Below are positions 11,101 to 23,100 of a stretch of 64,000 nt of DNA, piece after piece. The number at the start of each line of letters is the position of its first letter. Position 1 is the stretch's first letter. The DNA is from Siphonodentalium dalli (Eukaryota; Mollusca; Scaphopoda; Gadilida; Siphonodentaliidae), in contig CP136066.1 in NCBI GenBank assembly GCA_032622095.1, positions 91,657,319 through 91,721,318 of the forward strand. The letters run 5' to 3'. Made by a program: the position numbers and the translations under genes. The notes beneath the pieces are model-generated. The model ran no database searches. It saw only the letters and a list, made by a program, of their open reading frames with translations, and was not told the DNA's origin.

Positions 11101-14100
11101 ACCGATTTTGCCTCTGCTTTTACCTAGGCATTGCCTATTGCCTAGGCTAATTCCCAGGGCTGTTGAATATAGCCAATTTAACACTGAATATATGCATGGA
11201 TCTCATAATTAGGGTGAAGAAAGATGGCAGCAGAATTTTCAATGGCCATTGGCCGGCTCAGTCGTTGATTGGTCGAAAATAATTATTTGATTGACAGATG
11301 TGGAAAGGTCCATTGTGCTTAACTGCCGTCTGTCATTCTTATAGATGGCGCACATCTGTATCTGTATATGGTTTCAGTGCAGGATCCTGTCGGGTGTATT
11401 AGCACACGAGATGAGACTATGACGTGCGGTCTGCCTTGATTAATTCGAATGGTTTGGAGTTGATACACTCCAGACTTTGAACAAAGTTATTTGCAGTGAA
11501 GCCGTCAAATTTTTTGGCCTTAATTTTTCTACCACTTTGATGTTTAGGTCTCAAGAGTCCTTTGGTGTCGATAGCTGGGACCAGCCCATCCACTATCTAT
11601 TAGCATTCATCTCAAAGCACAGAGACGAACAACGTGTAGTTAGAATACCTGAGTCACATGACCTACTATAAATCACCAATATCCAAGTCCCACAATTGCA
11701 AAAATTACAATAAAAAGTTTCGGTGATTTATGCAAATTTAAATAGATCACGCAATATTCTTCCCAAACACAAACAATAACAAGTCAGGGAGCAGTCGCGA
11801 CTACAATAGAAACAGGTCAAGCATGACACGTCTATTTATAAACACTGAGTTTTAGTTCACTGCCATCTGTCAAGTTGTCAACGTGTTACGTGTAGCTTAT
11901 TACCAGTCGATTTTTGGTGATTTACTTTCATTTAACCCTTTAACCCTTTTAACAGTTATGCCCTGTGCCAATGCATTCTCTTATATATGCGAGTCGACCA
12001 TAGGTCGCCTCACATATATAAGAGAATGCACTTTTTACCATTTTTTCTTACATTCTTTAACAATTTCATAATTTATTTTTACCTTTTTTAACAATTTTTT
12101 TAATATTTTTCTACATTCTTTGACAATTTTATCTATTTTAATATGTGTTAAGCCAATGCATTCTCTTATATATGCGAGGCGATGTAACCATCACAATGTG
12201 GTCAATGAACATGTTCCAATGATATCCATATTTGTATGGTGTTATTGAGACAGACCGAAGATATTTTAGACTGTTGAAGCTTTATTTGGGTGTTTTTGGC
12301 CGTTTTGTTGGGTAAAGGGTTAATACAAGCTTTGTCTGTGTAAACATTGTGTGAGTTCGCCGTACAGTTAATATACCTTATTATGGTGATATCTTGGTAC
12401 TTATTATGGTGTAAACAATGAGTGTAAAGTCATAGGTTGAAAATAGCAGATATCCGATTATGATCCGGTTACACATTGCGGTTAACTGGCTACAAAAATA
12501 GGTCAACCGTTTCAGCACTAAAACGAACGCAAGTCCAAAAAGCAGAAAAGAAGGGTCCACCTTAATGCAGCAAGTCCTTTGAAATGCAGCAAGTCCCCCT
12601 AGAAATGCAGTCCCTCTAATTGTTGATGAGTTTAATCAGTGTTTTAACTTTTATTATCCATTTGATTTATGATCTGTGGTAGTTGATTGGAATCTTTATC
12701 CCTTTATAATTATTTAAGATGGGTATTTGTAGATTTTTAATAATAAAATAAAAGTTTTAAGTTACTAAAAACCCTATATTCATATTATTAGCATCATTGT
12801 CCCAAAAATAGGTGTCTCATTCTTGGAGCTTTGGTGTCTCAGTCCTCGAGCTCTAGTGTTTTTTTTATTAAATCAGCATCTCTTGTACAGATCTATAGTA
12901 TTTCCATGGTCATATGTGCGAATGTGGTGTCACTGGTATACTCAAAAATTGAAGAAACTCAAAGTCGCCCCGACCAATACAGAAGGTAATGTTATCGTGA
13001 GTAGCCCCAACTAATAGAGAAGATAATATAATGCTATCGTGTGTCGCCCTGACTAATACAGAAGGTAATGCTATCGTGAGTAGCCCCAACTAATACAGAA
13101 GATAATATAATGCTATCACGAGTCACCCCGACTAATACAGAACGTAATGTTATTGCGAGTAGCCCCAACAAATACAGAAAATAATATAATGCTGTCATGA
13201 ATCACCCCTACTATAACAAGGTAATACGATCGCGAGTCGGCCATTTTCATAAAGAAGTTAGGCCAGCTCCCTACCCATCCAAACCAATGAAAACGAGGTG
13301 ATATGTCAATGTAGTTATGGTTAAGTAATGGATAAACCTATTTATTCACCAGGGGTGTTTAGTTACATATAACCATGAATTGCGCTTAAGTGCAATTAAT
13401 TATTAAACGTGAATTTGGACTCTTTGTTAATTACACATCTCTGAGTTGTTTTGACTTTATTTCATTCGCTCTAAGACTTTGTTTAGGGATATTGCACCTT
13501 CTTTGAAAGTCAGACACAAAATTCGGACAAACATGACAGCAGAACAACGAAACAGAGGGTGCGATTACATCTTAATTTTGTGACTTACAATTCCAAATCC
13601 CAAACATCAACTGGTGGACAATTAACAAGCTCTACTGCATGATAGAGCAGTGTGATATATAGAGAATATCCGCATAGTGCAGCTGAATAAAGAATTTATT
13701 TTTGCGAGTATGTGGGTATCTATTTGGCGAGCCAAATAGATGCCCACATACGAGCAAATATAAATTCTTTATTCAGCTGCACTATGTGGATGTTCTGTTT
13801 ATTCACCGGATAAATTTAAATGTATTTTATCGCTGTTTTTGTCAAAAAACATCGCAAAATTCACAGGCTCCTTATAAGGAAGCGATGACCTACTTAGCGA
13901 CTTTATCTGTATAGTAGAGCCTAATTAATTATGAAACAGTTGTGTATTCATGCGACTGCGCCGCGAAATAGTCCGCCATATAATTTCTAAATTATGCCGA
14001 AAAAATATCATAGCATGGTGTAATTTATAATAAAATCTAAATGATTTGCGTAACGTTCAAATCTAAAACTGAAATGTACGAATATATCAGTTATGTGAAT

Positions 14101-17100
14101 TTGGATGTTTGTGCTTGAAACTTTTTAATGAATTGAATGAATTTTGAAAGTCTGAATTTTAGCAGTACTTAGCTTCTAGCACCAGCACTAAGATCGGCAG
14201 TGCAAATGTACTACTACCAGCTCACGGAAGAATATCTTATACTTTATATAGTAACAAACTGCCAATTACTTAATCATGTTATATATTTTACCAACTGAAC
14301 ATTTAAAAATTATATTTGAGTGTGTTTTGGGGCGCATCCTCGTGATCTTTTAGAAAGTTGTTGCACGAAAATACGTTGTGTATGTTGACGTTTCTAAGGA
14401 CGCTTTCACTAACAACGGAAACCAGCATGGTCCGTTCTAATGTTGCTCCGTAATGTTGTTACGACCCAGTGACGTCACTCACGAACTGCTGGAGGTTAAC
14501 TGCTCCAAGTTCTTGTAACCTTTCTTCCTTGCATATTTTAAGTTTATCTGTCTAGTAGAGGATGCTTTATCTGTCTAGTAGACGGATAGAGGCGTGGTTT
14601 ATCTGATGGGCTTTATCTGTATAGTAGACAGGGGTAGGAGGTGGATAAATATATATATCTGATCAATCTGTATCAATTTTCCTACATATCATCTAAGCTG
14701 ATAAGAAAAATTCTTTATTACTGGTCACATGCAAACAATGTGGGTCAGAAAGAAAATGCACATCGCGCACGAATGGATAACCATCTCTCAGATATTCGAT
14801 TAGATAATGATTTCTGTGTTGCAAAGAATTTCAATTTGTATCATGTTGAGAAATTATTAGTAGTACTTCTCATAATCGTTCATGTATCAATGACAAATCT
14901 TAAACTCATTAATAGCGAGTTCCAAAGATACATCTATGTAAGAAATCGTGCCAGCGACCTGAGCCTGTGCCGACTTAATTTTTTCCAAAAAAGTTAACTT
15001 TAAATACGCATGACTTCTACAAAGTCTGCTGTTCCCAAGCCCTTTATGCAGATAAAGGCTGGGAGAGTTAAACAAAGTCAAAACAACTCAGTAATGTGTG
15101 ACTAACAAAGTGACAGATTAAGCCATATGAGAGTAAGCGGTAGTTAATTAAAACCTTGATTAATGCCTTATAGTACTATATGGTCAATGTTAGGTTCATA
15201 TGTGTTCGTTGTTTATTAGGACCCCCTGCACACCCAAGAGGCCAACTCCCTCATCCGATCATCAAACATCATGATGATCTTCTGGTAGTCATACACTATG
15301 ATGATAGCATACAAGGTGTGTGTGAGTTGCGAGCGAAAGTCCCCCCTCCCGAAAATACCAGGACATTATTTTTGTTATTGTCATTATGCTGTATTTTAAA
15401 TATATGAATATGTCCATGTATATATTGTCAATAAAGAATTAAAAAAAACAAAATAAAACAAAATAATGATAGCATACAATAATAATTATTATAATCTATT
15501 ATATATTTTGAAAGATCTGTGTGTGTGTGTGTGTATCTGTCTGTGTGTGTGTAATCGATGGACTCGAAAATGGCCCAGCCGATTTCGATGAAACTTGGTA
15601 CGTGGGGGTATTTTCGGGTCAGGAGTAACATAGGCCTATTGATTATCAGATCCGAGGTCAACTTTTCACGTGCCGAGGTCAAATCTGTTTTTACGCCGTT
15701 TTGCGCTAATATATTTCAGTTTGGTGCTCACAAATCGATTCAATATAGTGCGAATAATAAATTGCCAGTCATATAATTTGCACGGTTAGAATCTGTGGTG
15801 CTTCATCTTTCCAATGATGTATCACACGCCTGTGTACGTTTAAAGTTTCTACCTTAATTATCGGGAAGAACGCAGGACCATGCTTCGCTCATCGAAAATC
15901 ATTGCGTAAATATATTACGCCATCAACATATCGTGACGTGATCGCGTTAACTCTTAACCGGCCGATGTCGCGTTAACTCATCACCGGCCGAGGTATCCGC
16001 AAATGACATTGGGCTATATATCTCGGAAACGGGTGGAGCTATCGACTTGAAATTTGGTATGTGAATGTATATTGCCCCGAATACGAATTTTATCGGGTCG
16101 CCGAGCCCGTGCGACGCCAGCTTCGCGCATGCGCAGACCAGATCTCGGAAACGGGTGGAGCAATCGACTTGAAATTTGGTTTTTGAATAGCCCGGACGAA
16201 GTCGGGTCACCTTCTAGTTTATATATATAATAGCCAACAATATTAATTCTTATAATTTATATATATAATTTATAATTTATTATAACAATATAGGCCTATG
16301 TATTGTCATCCCGTATGACTAGATCTTCGGGGTGACATCCAGATGGGTGCCATCAAAGATTTTACTCTTTCTATTAGCAACCGTAATGTAATGACGTCGC
16401 GGCCAGTTTCCTATTCTGCTCTAGATATATGTAGTAAATTTCACCACTGGATTTTGTCAAATTGATAGTAATATAAATAATAGTAATAATAAATATTTAC
16501 AAATAGAAACTTAATAAAAGACAAGGACTGTAACTAGAGGATTAGTGATTTGACATACATGTATACATTTTTATTAATAATTATTTGACTTGAAAATAGG
16601 TAAATTTAAACACAATATTGATCGTTTTGATTCCCAGATACATTGCTATTATGACTATTATATATCAATCTGACCACCTGTGAATTACATTTAGCATTGC
16701 ATTGACTATATCACCTTACGTTCTCTTTATATCCACATGATATCATTTGCGAAGCGATTTTCTGTCTTCTCTTCTATAGTTACTGGTGTCCCTGGGGGTC
16801 CTGGCAAAATTGTCGAAGCTCTCGAGAAATCTCTTTCGAACAAATGTCTGAATATTTTGGCCCAAATCTTGGAAATGTTACTGACACTGTTGCTCTTTTT
16901 CTCATCCAGATATAACAGTGTTGTGTCACATTAATAAATAATATTCTCTATGCACACTTGTTTCGTCCACTAATCAATTTGAATTATATGTGCAGTTCTG
17001 TTTTTAAAGGTACTCAATCCGACCAGAGGGTCCCCATCTCAACAGATTCCAACAACAACAATCCGATCAGAGGGTCCTATATTACTATTCTTTGGCTTTG

Positions 17101-20100
17101 GTGGTAAAAAATATTTGATTCGAGTCGAGGAACCCATCAAACAAAGCTCAGAGTTATTAGATATTGATTTTTGAAAATTCTTATGTTCTCGAGATGAGTA
17201 CTAATAATTGCCGTCAATTTCGTTTCCTGCTCGAGATTTGTACACCAAAACTCTATTCAAACAGACAAGGATGGATAACTCTAAAATCAAGTGGTAATAA
17301 TAACGCAATTTTGACTGAGATCTGGGCCAGAAAGTATTCCCGATAATGAAAAATAATAGATTTCTAAAATCGATATCTAACAAATCTGAGCTTTGATGGG
17401 TGACTTTCTCGACTCGAATCAAATATTTTTGACCCCCGAAGCCATTGAAATAGTAATTGAGAGGAGTTTTATCGGATTGAGTACCTTTAAATCCTGTTTG
17501 AATTTACAATAAAATATCATTAATTTAAAAAAATTAACCGTTTAAAACGAAAATCACATCTTTGAATAACAACATCGTTAGTAACATTTACATGCCCTGG
17601 AGATATTTGGAGATTCCTCAGCCCTTTTATTTTATGTGTACAATTTTGCCCACACACCGGTAACTTATGGGGAAGTTATGCGCATGGCCTTCATGAAGAG
17701 AAGACAGAAAATCGCTTCGAAAATGAAACCTGGTGTCACAGGGATATAAAGAGAGCATATGGTGCTATAGTCAATGCGATGCTAAATGCAAGTCACAGGC
17801 GGTCAGATTGATGTATAAAAGTCATAATAGCAATGAATATTGGGATCGCCACGATCGATAACGTGTTTACCATTTTTGATTTTCGTGTTGCGAAAAGTTA
17901 AAAAAAATATTACGCAAATCGCTAATCCACTAGTTTCGACCCTATTCTTCATATTACATATATGTCTTATCCATATTATATATTTATTATTATTTACTAG
18001 CATCTTATCAAACCCCTGTGATTTCATTTTGAATTTTTATTTTTTATTTTGATAAATACTCAATGGTACGAAAAATAATTTAGTGAAACAACGAAGTCTC
18101 CATTTGAATAAAATTTCTGCAGTGAACACCCAGACAATTGTTTAGCTAGAACCCTTATAACGCCATGTTTTTACATTGAAATTGCGACGTTTCCGACTAA
18201 ATCCTGAAAAATTACCCATAATTCTGCTGTGGTTAAAGAGTTGATTATTTAGGGCATTACTTTACATGTATATTGTATATAAAATTACCGGGTATTCTAT
18301 CCTTGATATTTCCATGTTTCTTTCACAGAAGCGAGGATTTTAATCAGAGAGATTATGTGGAACAGTATCAGAAGGAGGAGGAGCAGAGTCTACTGCAACA
18401 CAATCAGGTATAAGTTAACCCTTTGAATATTGAAGGTCATGATGAACACTCATTAACCCTTTGAGTGCCAGGGGCCGATCTCATCGGCCCTAATTTACAG
18501 TGTGGAAAATCGGCCATAAAAAATAATCTTTTTTTTTGTTTTTGTTTTTTAAAAAAAGATTTTTGTTTTTTTTTGGGTTGAATTTTCAGCCTTCATAATT
18601 GGCTACGGCAATCAGCATTGCCGTAGCAGATTGCCGAAGCCAAACAATCTGAATTAAGAGGGCTGAATTTTTTTTGGGTATGCTTAAGCATGCTATATCG
18701 AATTTAAAAACAAACTGGATAAAACCTTAGGGGCATGTTATCACTCAAAACTATCACCATGTATTCATAGTAATAATTTTGATGCCCATGAAAAACGTAA
18801 GATTCCCTGGCACCAAACCTACAAAATAAGTCTGTTAAAGAATATAAGACAAAATTACTAAAATTGTAAAAAATTGTAAAAAATAATAACAAATGATGAA
18901 AAATGTTAGGCCAATGCATTCTCTTATATATGCGAGGTGACCTATGGTCGACTCGCATATATAAGAGAATGCATTGGCACAGGGTATATGGGTTGATACA
19001 AAAATCGGACCTGGCACTCAAAGGGTTAAAGACATATTATGGACATGTTCGAGTGCTTGAAACTGAGTCAGTATTCAGGCGCTATGCTAACTGGAGGAAT
19101 GTAGCATTCTACTAACATTGCCGTAAATCTCTAGCAAATCGACCATGTACCATTCCATAGAAAACATCGTCTGTACTACGAAAATTGTAAATATTTACTT
19201 CTCGATTTGGGACGCAACTGTCGGCGATAGACTAATGACAACAATTTCGCCATCAAGAGTCACTGCATTTAGTTAATAAGTATGACGTTGTTTGTTGTCA
19301 ATTTGGATATATAATAGTTGTAAAAGTAACTACTTTGAGCAAGATTATTCTCCTTTTCTATTTGATCACCATACTGGAGTGGTTCATATCACTTTAATTA
19401 TTTTACTGAATGAAATTAAATTTGGTATGTGAGTTTACTAGCCCGAAATACAGTTCAAGTTCAAATTTGGGTTCCACCTATCAATTTTTACCAGAGTTAC
19501 AGCCCTTTGATATGAATTACCACAGGCATATTTTTCCGTTGTTGCAAACATGTGCATACTCTGGAGTGTTTATCAGGACCCTGAGAGTACAGTAATGGCC
19601 AAAGTATATGACCCTTTAACCACAGCAGAAGTATGGGAAAAAAATTCAGGAATTAGTGTGGAAATATGGCTTGTTGCCATTTATCAGAAAGCTCTGACCG
19701 ACAGCTTTTCGATGAATGGCAACATGCCATATTTCTGAGTAAATCCTGAAAAAAATTCCCATAATTCTGCTGTGGTTTAGGGGTCGATTATTTAGGACAC
19801 TACTGTACTAAGTATAATTTGAGGCTTCAAGCTGTCTTGGGCCTTCAATTTAATAAATTTTTCACTTTTCCAGCCTTCAAGCAGCCAGAGCAGTGGGGTT
19901 CATGGCATTGCACATTCTCTCGAGCAGCTGGAGATGGGGAGTGTTGCGAGCGCGTCTGTCGCGGGGGATTTTTTACCAGATCTGATCCCCGAGAATGCCA
20001 CAGAGGTGTACAGCCACTATGAATTTGAGCACACTTACGATCCCAAACTGCCGATCACGCATCACCGTGATGATGTGAGTATAATTATGAATTCATTCAC

Positions 20101-23100
20101 ATTCAAAAAGTGGAGCTTCAGGGATTATTCTACCCTTATTAGGAACAGGTCCCAGTCGTCTGGATAAATTTGAGAATACTTAAATGCAATACAGTTAAAC
20201 TTTGTTAAGTCGAATCGCAAGGGACCGTTTGATTACTTCGAGTTATCCATGTGTTCGACTTAACCATTTCGACAATTTTGTGACCCCAAATTCCAACTAG
20301 TCGAATTAATTTCGACCCGATAATCAACCTTATGCACGCTATATACCCGCGTAAGATCAATAGTCAGCAACTATGCTGATCATATACAACAAACAGGATG
20401 ATATTTGTTCTGATTATTTATTGAATAATGTAATAAAACACAGAATATGACGGCAACAAACAACAAATTCGCGGTAGAGATAACAAAAGTACATTTCATT
20501 TTACACGAAAGTGGTTACCATGAATAGTATTTACAAAAATTAGGATTCAGGACTGGAAATGACTGGTGATCAAGGACAGTGGTTTCTGCATATATTTAGT
20601 CGTTCTATCTTTCTTCAGTTTATCACCGATTTCCAGCATTTTCATTAGGTTGTCGGCCGTGTTTGTTTGCTTGCGTCATCATTTATCGCATTACAAGGTC
20701 ATAGCTATGCATTGCATCATCTTGCGTTCCTTTGCCACCAATCGCTACAAAAAGCCGTTCTTCGATGCTTTTAACATCCATTTTTTCTTTCCGTCATCAG
20801 ATGGATGGCGCATTTCTTCGTTTGGAACATTGTTTTAGTTTTGAGAAGACATGACTTAATGAAATTATTCTCTATATCAAGCGGTTTAAAAATGATTTTT
20901 CATTTCGTCTGTCAACACTATACTAATCCTAACATGGTGGAAATTGACACACCGCACCTCGTTAATATGTTAAATAAATAATGCATTAGGACAAACAAAG
21001 ACTCTAAGAAACTTCACAGCTTTTTATGCACTTGAATGGACGCATACTGAGTTAAAATCACATGGCAATGCGTCGTGTATAGGTCCAATGGGGAATTTTC
21101 AAACCATAAACCTACTGCAAAAGTTAATTGCATTTCCGTGACAACAACTGTCAGTAAAAATGTAAACCAATTTATTTAGTAATGTGCACTAACCCATCAA
21201 TTAATCACGTCCAGCTGACAAAATTTGATAAAATTCATGGGATATCCACATATTTTTTCTTGGTAAATCAGCTGGTAAATTGGGAAATTTCAGACCAATA
21301 TTGGGAAAAATAGGGTATTTTAGACATTGGAAATGTGGCCTGTATTCTGGCCTTGGTGCTTCTCGTGATAATCCCTGAACTTATATTCCAAAAAAACTGG
21401 ACTATTTTGTGGGTTTCTGAAATCAAAACGTACACAGTAACTTTGAGGAAATTATAGGCAGTTGAATTACAAAAGAAACAAATTAATAGCACAAGGGCGT
21501 GTATAGTCAAATTTGACAACAGAAACTGATTGTTGGACTGCTCTTAGTGTCATCCTACAATCAGTTTCTTTGTGTCTTGTTTACCCCCCAAATTAATAAA
21601 TGTGATTAATTTGAATAGAGTTTTAATAATGTAGGCACATCATATAGCCATTGGGCCATGGGGATTTCCAAATATACTTCCATCTGTATAAACTTGTGCA
21701 CATGTAACATGCAACACTTTACAGATGTGTAAGGCTTTGTCCAGCTAACGAATCTTGGGTGTCTTGGCTAAGTTGGCTTCAATGGGTTTCATTGTGAATA
21801 GGTTTCTCGTTTAACGTTATATTATGAAACTTCATCATACCATATCCAGACACATTAGTCCATACTCATACTGAATTAATTACACACAGTGACTAGTGAC
21901 CGAGAACACGCAATAAACGTATTGGTATAATTATTGTATTCAATTAAACTGACATGACGTGACACAAATTGAAAGCGCGGCTGTCGTTAAGGTTATCTTT
22001 GATCGGCCATCGCGCTATGATATGTATTTATCAGCGACATTGTCAATTTCATAACTGGTGTTTGTGTAAGTAATTCTACTAAATAGCGCGGCTTTTGTTT
22101 TAACATTAAACACTGTCGTTGCCATTGTTGGTATATTGTATTGTACCATTGTTCCCTTAAATCATAGCGCATGCTCATTATAATATACAAAATGCAACTA
22201 ATCTAGTTGGGATTCTGGAGTCGACTTTTGGTGAACAATTCATTGACGTCGAATAATCGACAAATCCTAATATACACGCTGATGCATCAAGTACATATTT
22301 TTTAACCCTTCCATGACTGGAGCTTCAGGAAATTTTGCAAAAACCCTGTGCCAATGCATTCTTTTATATATTCAAGTCTCCCTATAACAGAATACATTGG
22401 CCTAACAATATGTTCCTTTATATTGTAAGCGAGTGCATTCTCTGGTATATGCGAGGCTCCATATCGGAGACTCGCATATATAAGATAATGCACTGGCACA
22501 GGGTATTTAATGCTGCACCAGCGCAACTCCCATCATGAAAGGGTTAATTTAACAAATACTGGTATCTGAGCATTTGTTATCAGATCTATGTAATTTTTGC
22601 ATGGATGTTCACCACCATGAAAGCTTCCGACAAAGGGATTGTTGGGTGCTTTTTGCATTATTGATCAATTCCAGAGTTATTGCACTTTGTTTATCTGGGT
22701 AATCCCTCGCTACGTAATATACGATGTGGGGCTATGCAATGGCTGACAACCCAGATCTTGCTTAACCCTACATGAACTTTGAAACAGATGGAGCCATTTT
22801 AATAAATATATATTGTTGACATTATCCATATTGATTTCAGATAATTGCCACGATAGAATGCAATCAAACAACAATAATTCAGGGTTCGACGGGTTCTGGC
22901 AAGACCACCCAGGTACCGCAATACATCCTTGATTCTTACCAAAAGAAGAACAAGTATTGCAACATCATTGTCACGCAGCCAAGAAGGATTGCAGCACAGA
23001 GTATTGCCAAGAGAGTTTGTTATGAAAGGGACTGGCAACTTGGAACATTGTGTGGTTATCAGGTATTATTGCTGTGCCACAAGGATCGCGCTGCCACTTA

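Larger units (their letters stand above)
6703..11314. mobile_element. TIR element (AATGGACCTTTCCACA ends) nested in the hAT
   Basis: The left end AATGGACCTTTCCACAGCTG matches the reverse complement of 11295-11314. Once the inner insertion is removed, the inverted repeats continue: 9360-9442 pairs with 11210-11275 (GACTGAGCCGGCC, AAAATTCTGCTGCCATCTTT, CACCCTAAT). The inverted repeats are therefore over 100 bp. No clear target duplication was found. The superfamily is uncertain. Confidence 0.7.
5229..12520 (+). mobile_element. hAT-family element, 7.3 kb, host of two nested insertions
   Basis: The left end TAGCGCTGAAACGG and right end CCGTTTCAGCACTA are inverted repeats (13 of 14 match). They are flanked by AAACAAAC (5221-5228) and AAACGAAC (12521-12528), an 8-bp target duplication with one mismatch. 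Eight-bp duplications and a TAGNGNTGAAACGG end are typical of hAT elements. It contains a BED-finger remnant at 6447. Another element of the same family is at 56230-61844. Confidence 0.8.
5130..18328. other. TDRD9 intron 1 (13.2 kb), mostly nested transposons
   Basis: The intron is bounded by exon 1 and exon 2. A Helentron-like fragment begins about 12 nt after the donor (catatcttggattttgc, about 5148). Separate entries describe the hAT nest (5229-12520), tandem repeats, palindrome, Helitron end and a P-type MITE. 13930-15430 and 16230-17000 show no gene and no repeat I can classify, apart from several 'ctttatctgtctagtaga' motifs at 13895-14630. Confidence 0.8.

Noticed and set aside
14641-14997. 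118-codon open frame in intron 1
   Set aside because: AT-rich, Ile/Leu/Asn-biased, no recognisable motif, and no sign of conservation in the window.
19819-20022. Open frame overlapping exon 3
   Set aside because: It is a shifted frame of the same DNA. The frame chosen gives phase continuity with exons 2 and 4 and the PKLPI match.
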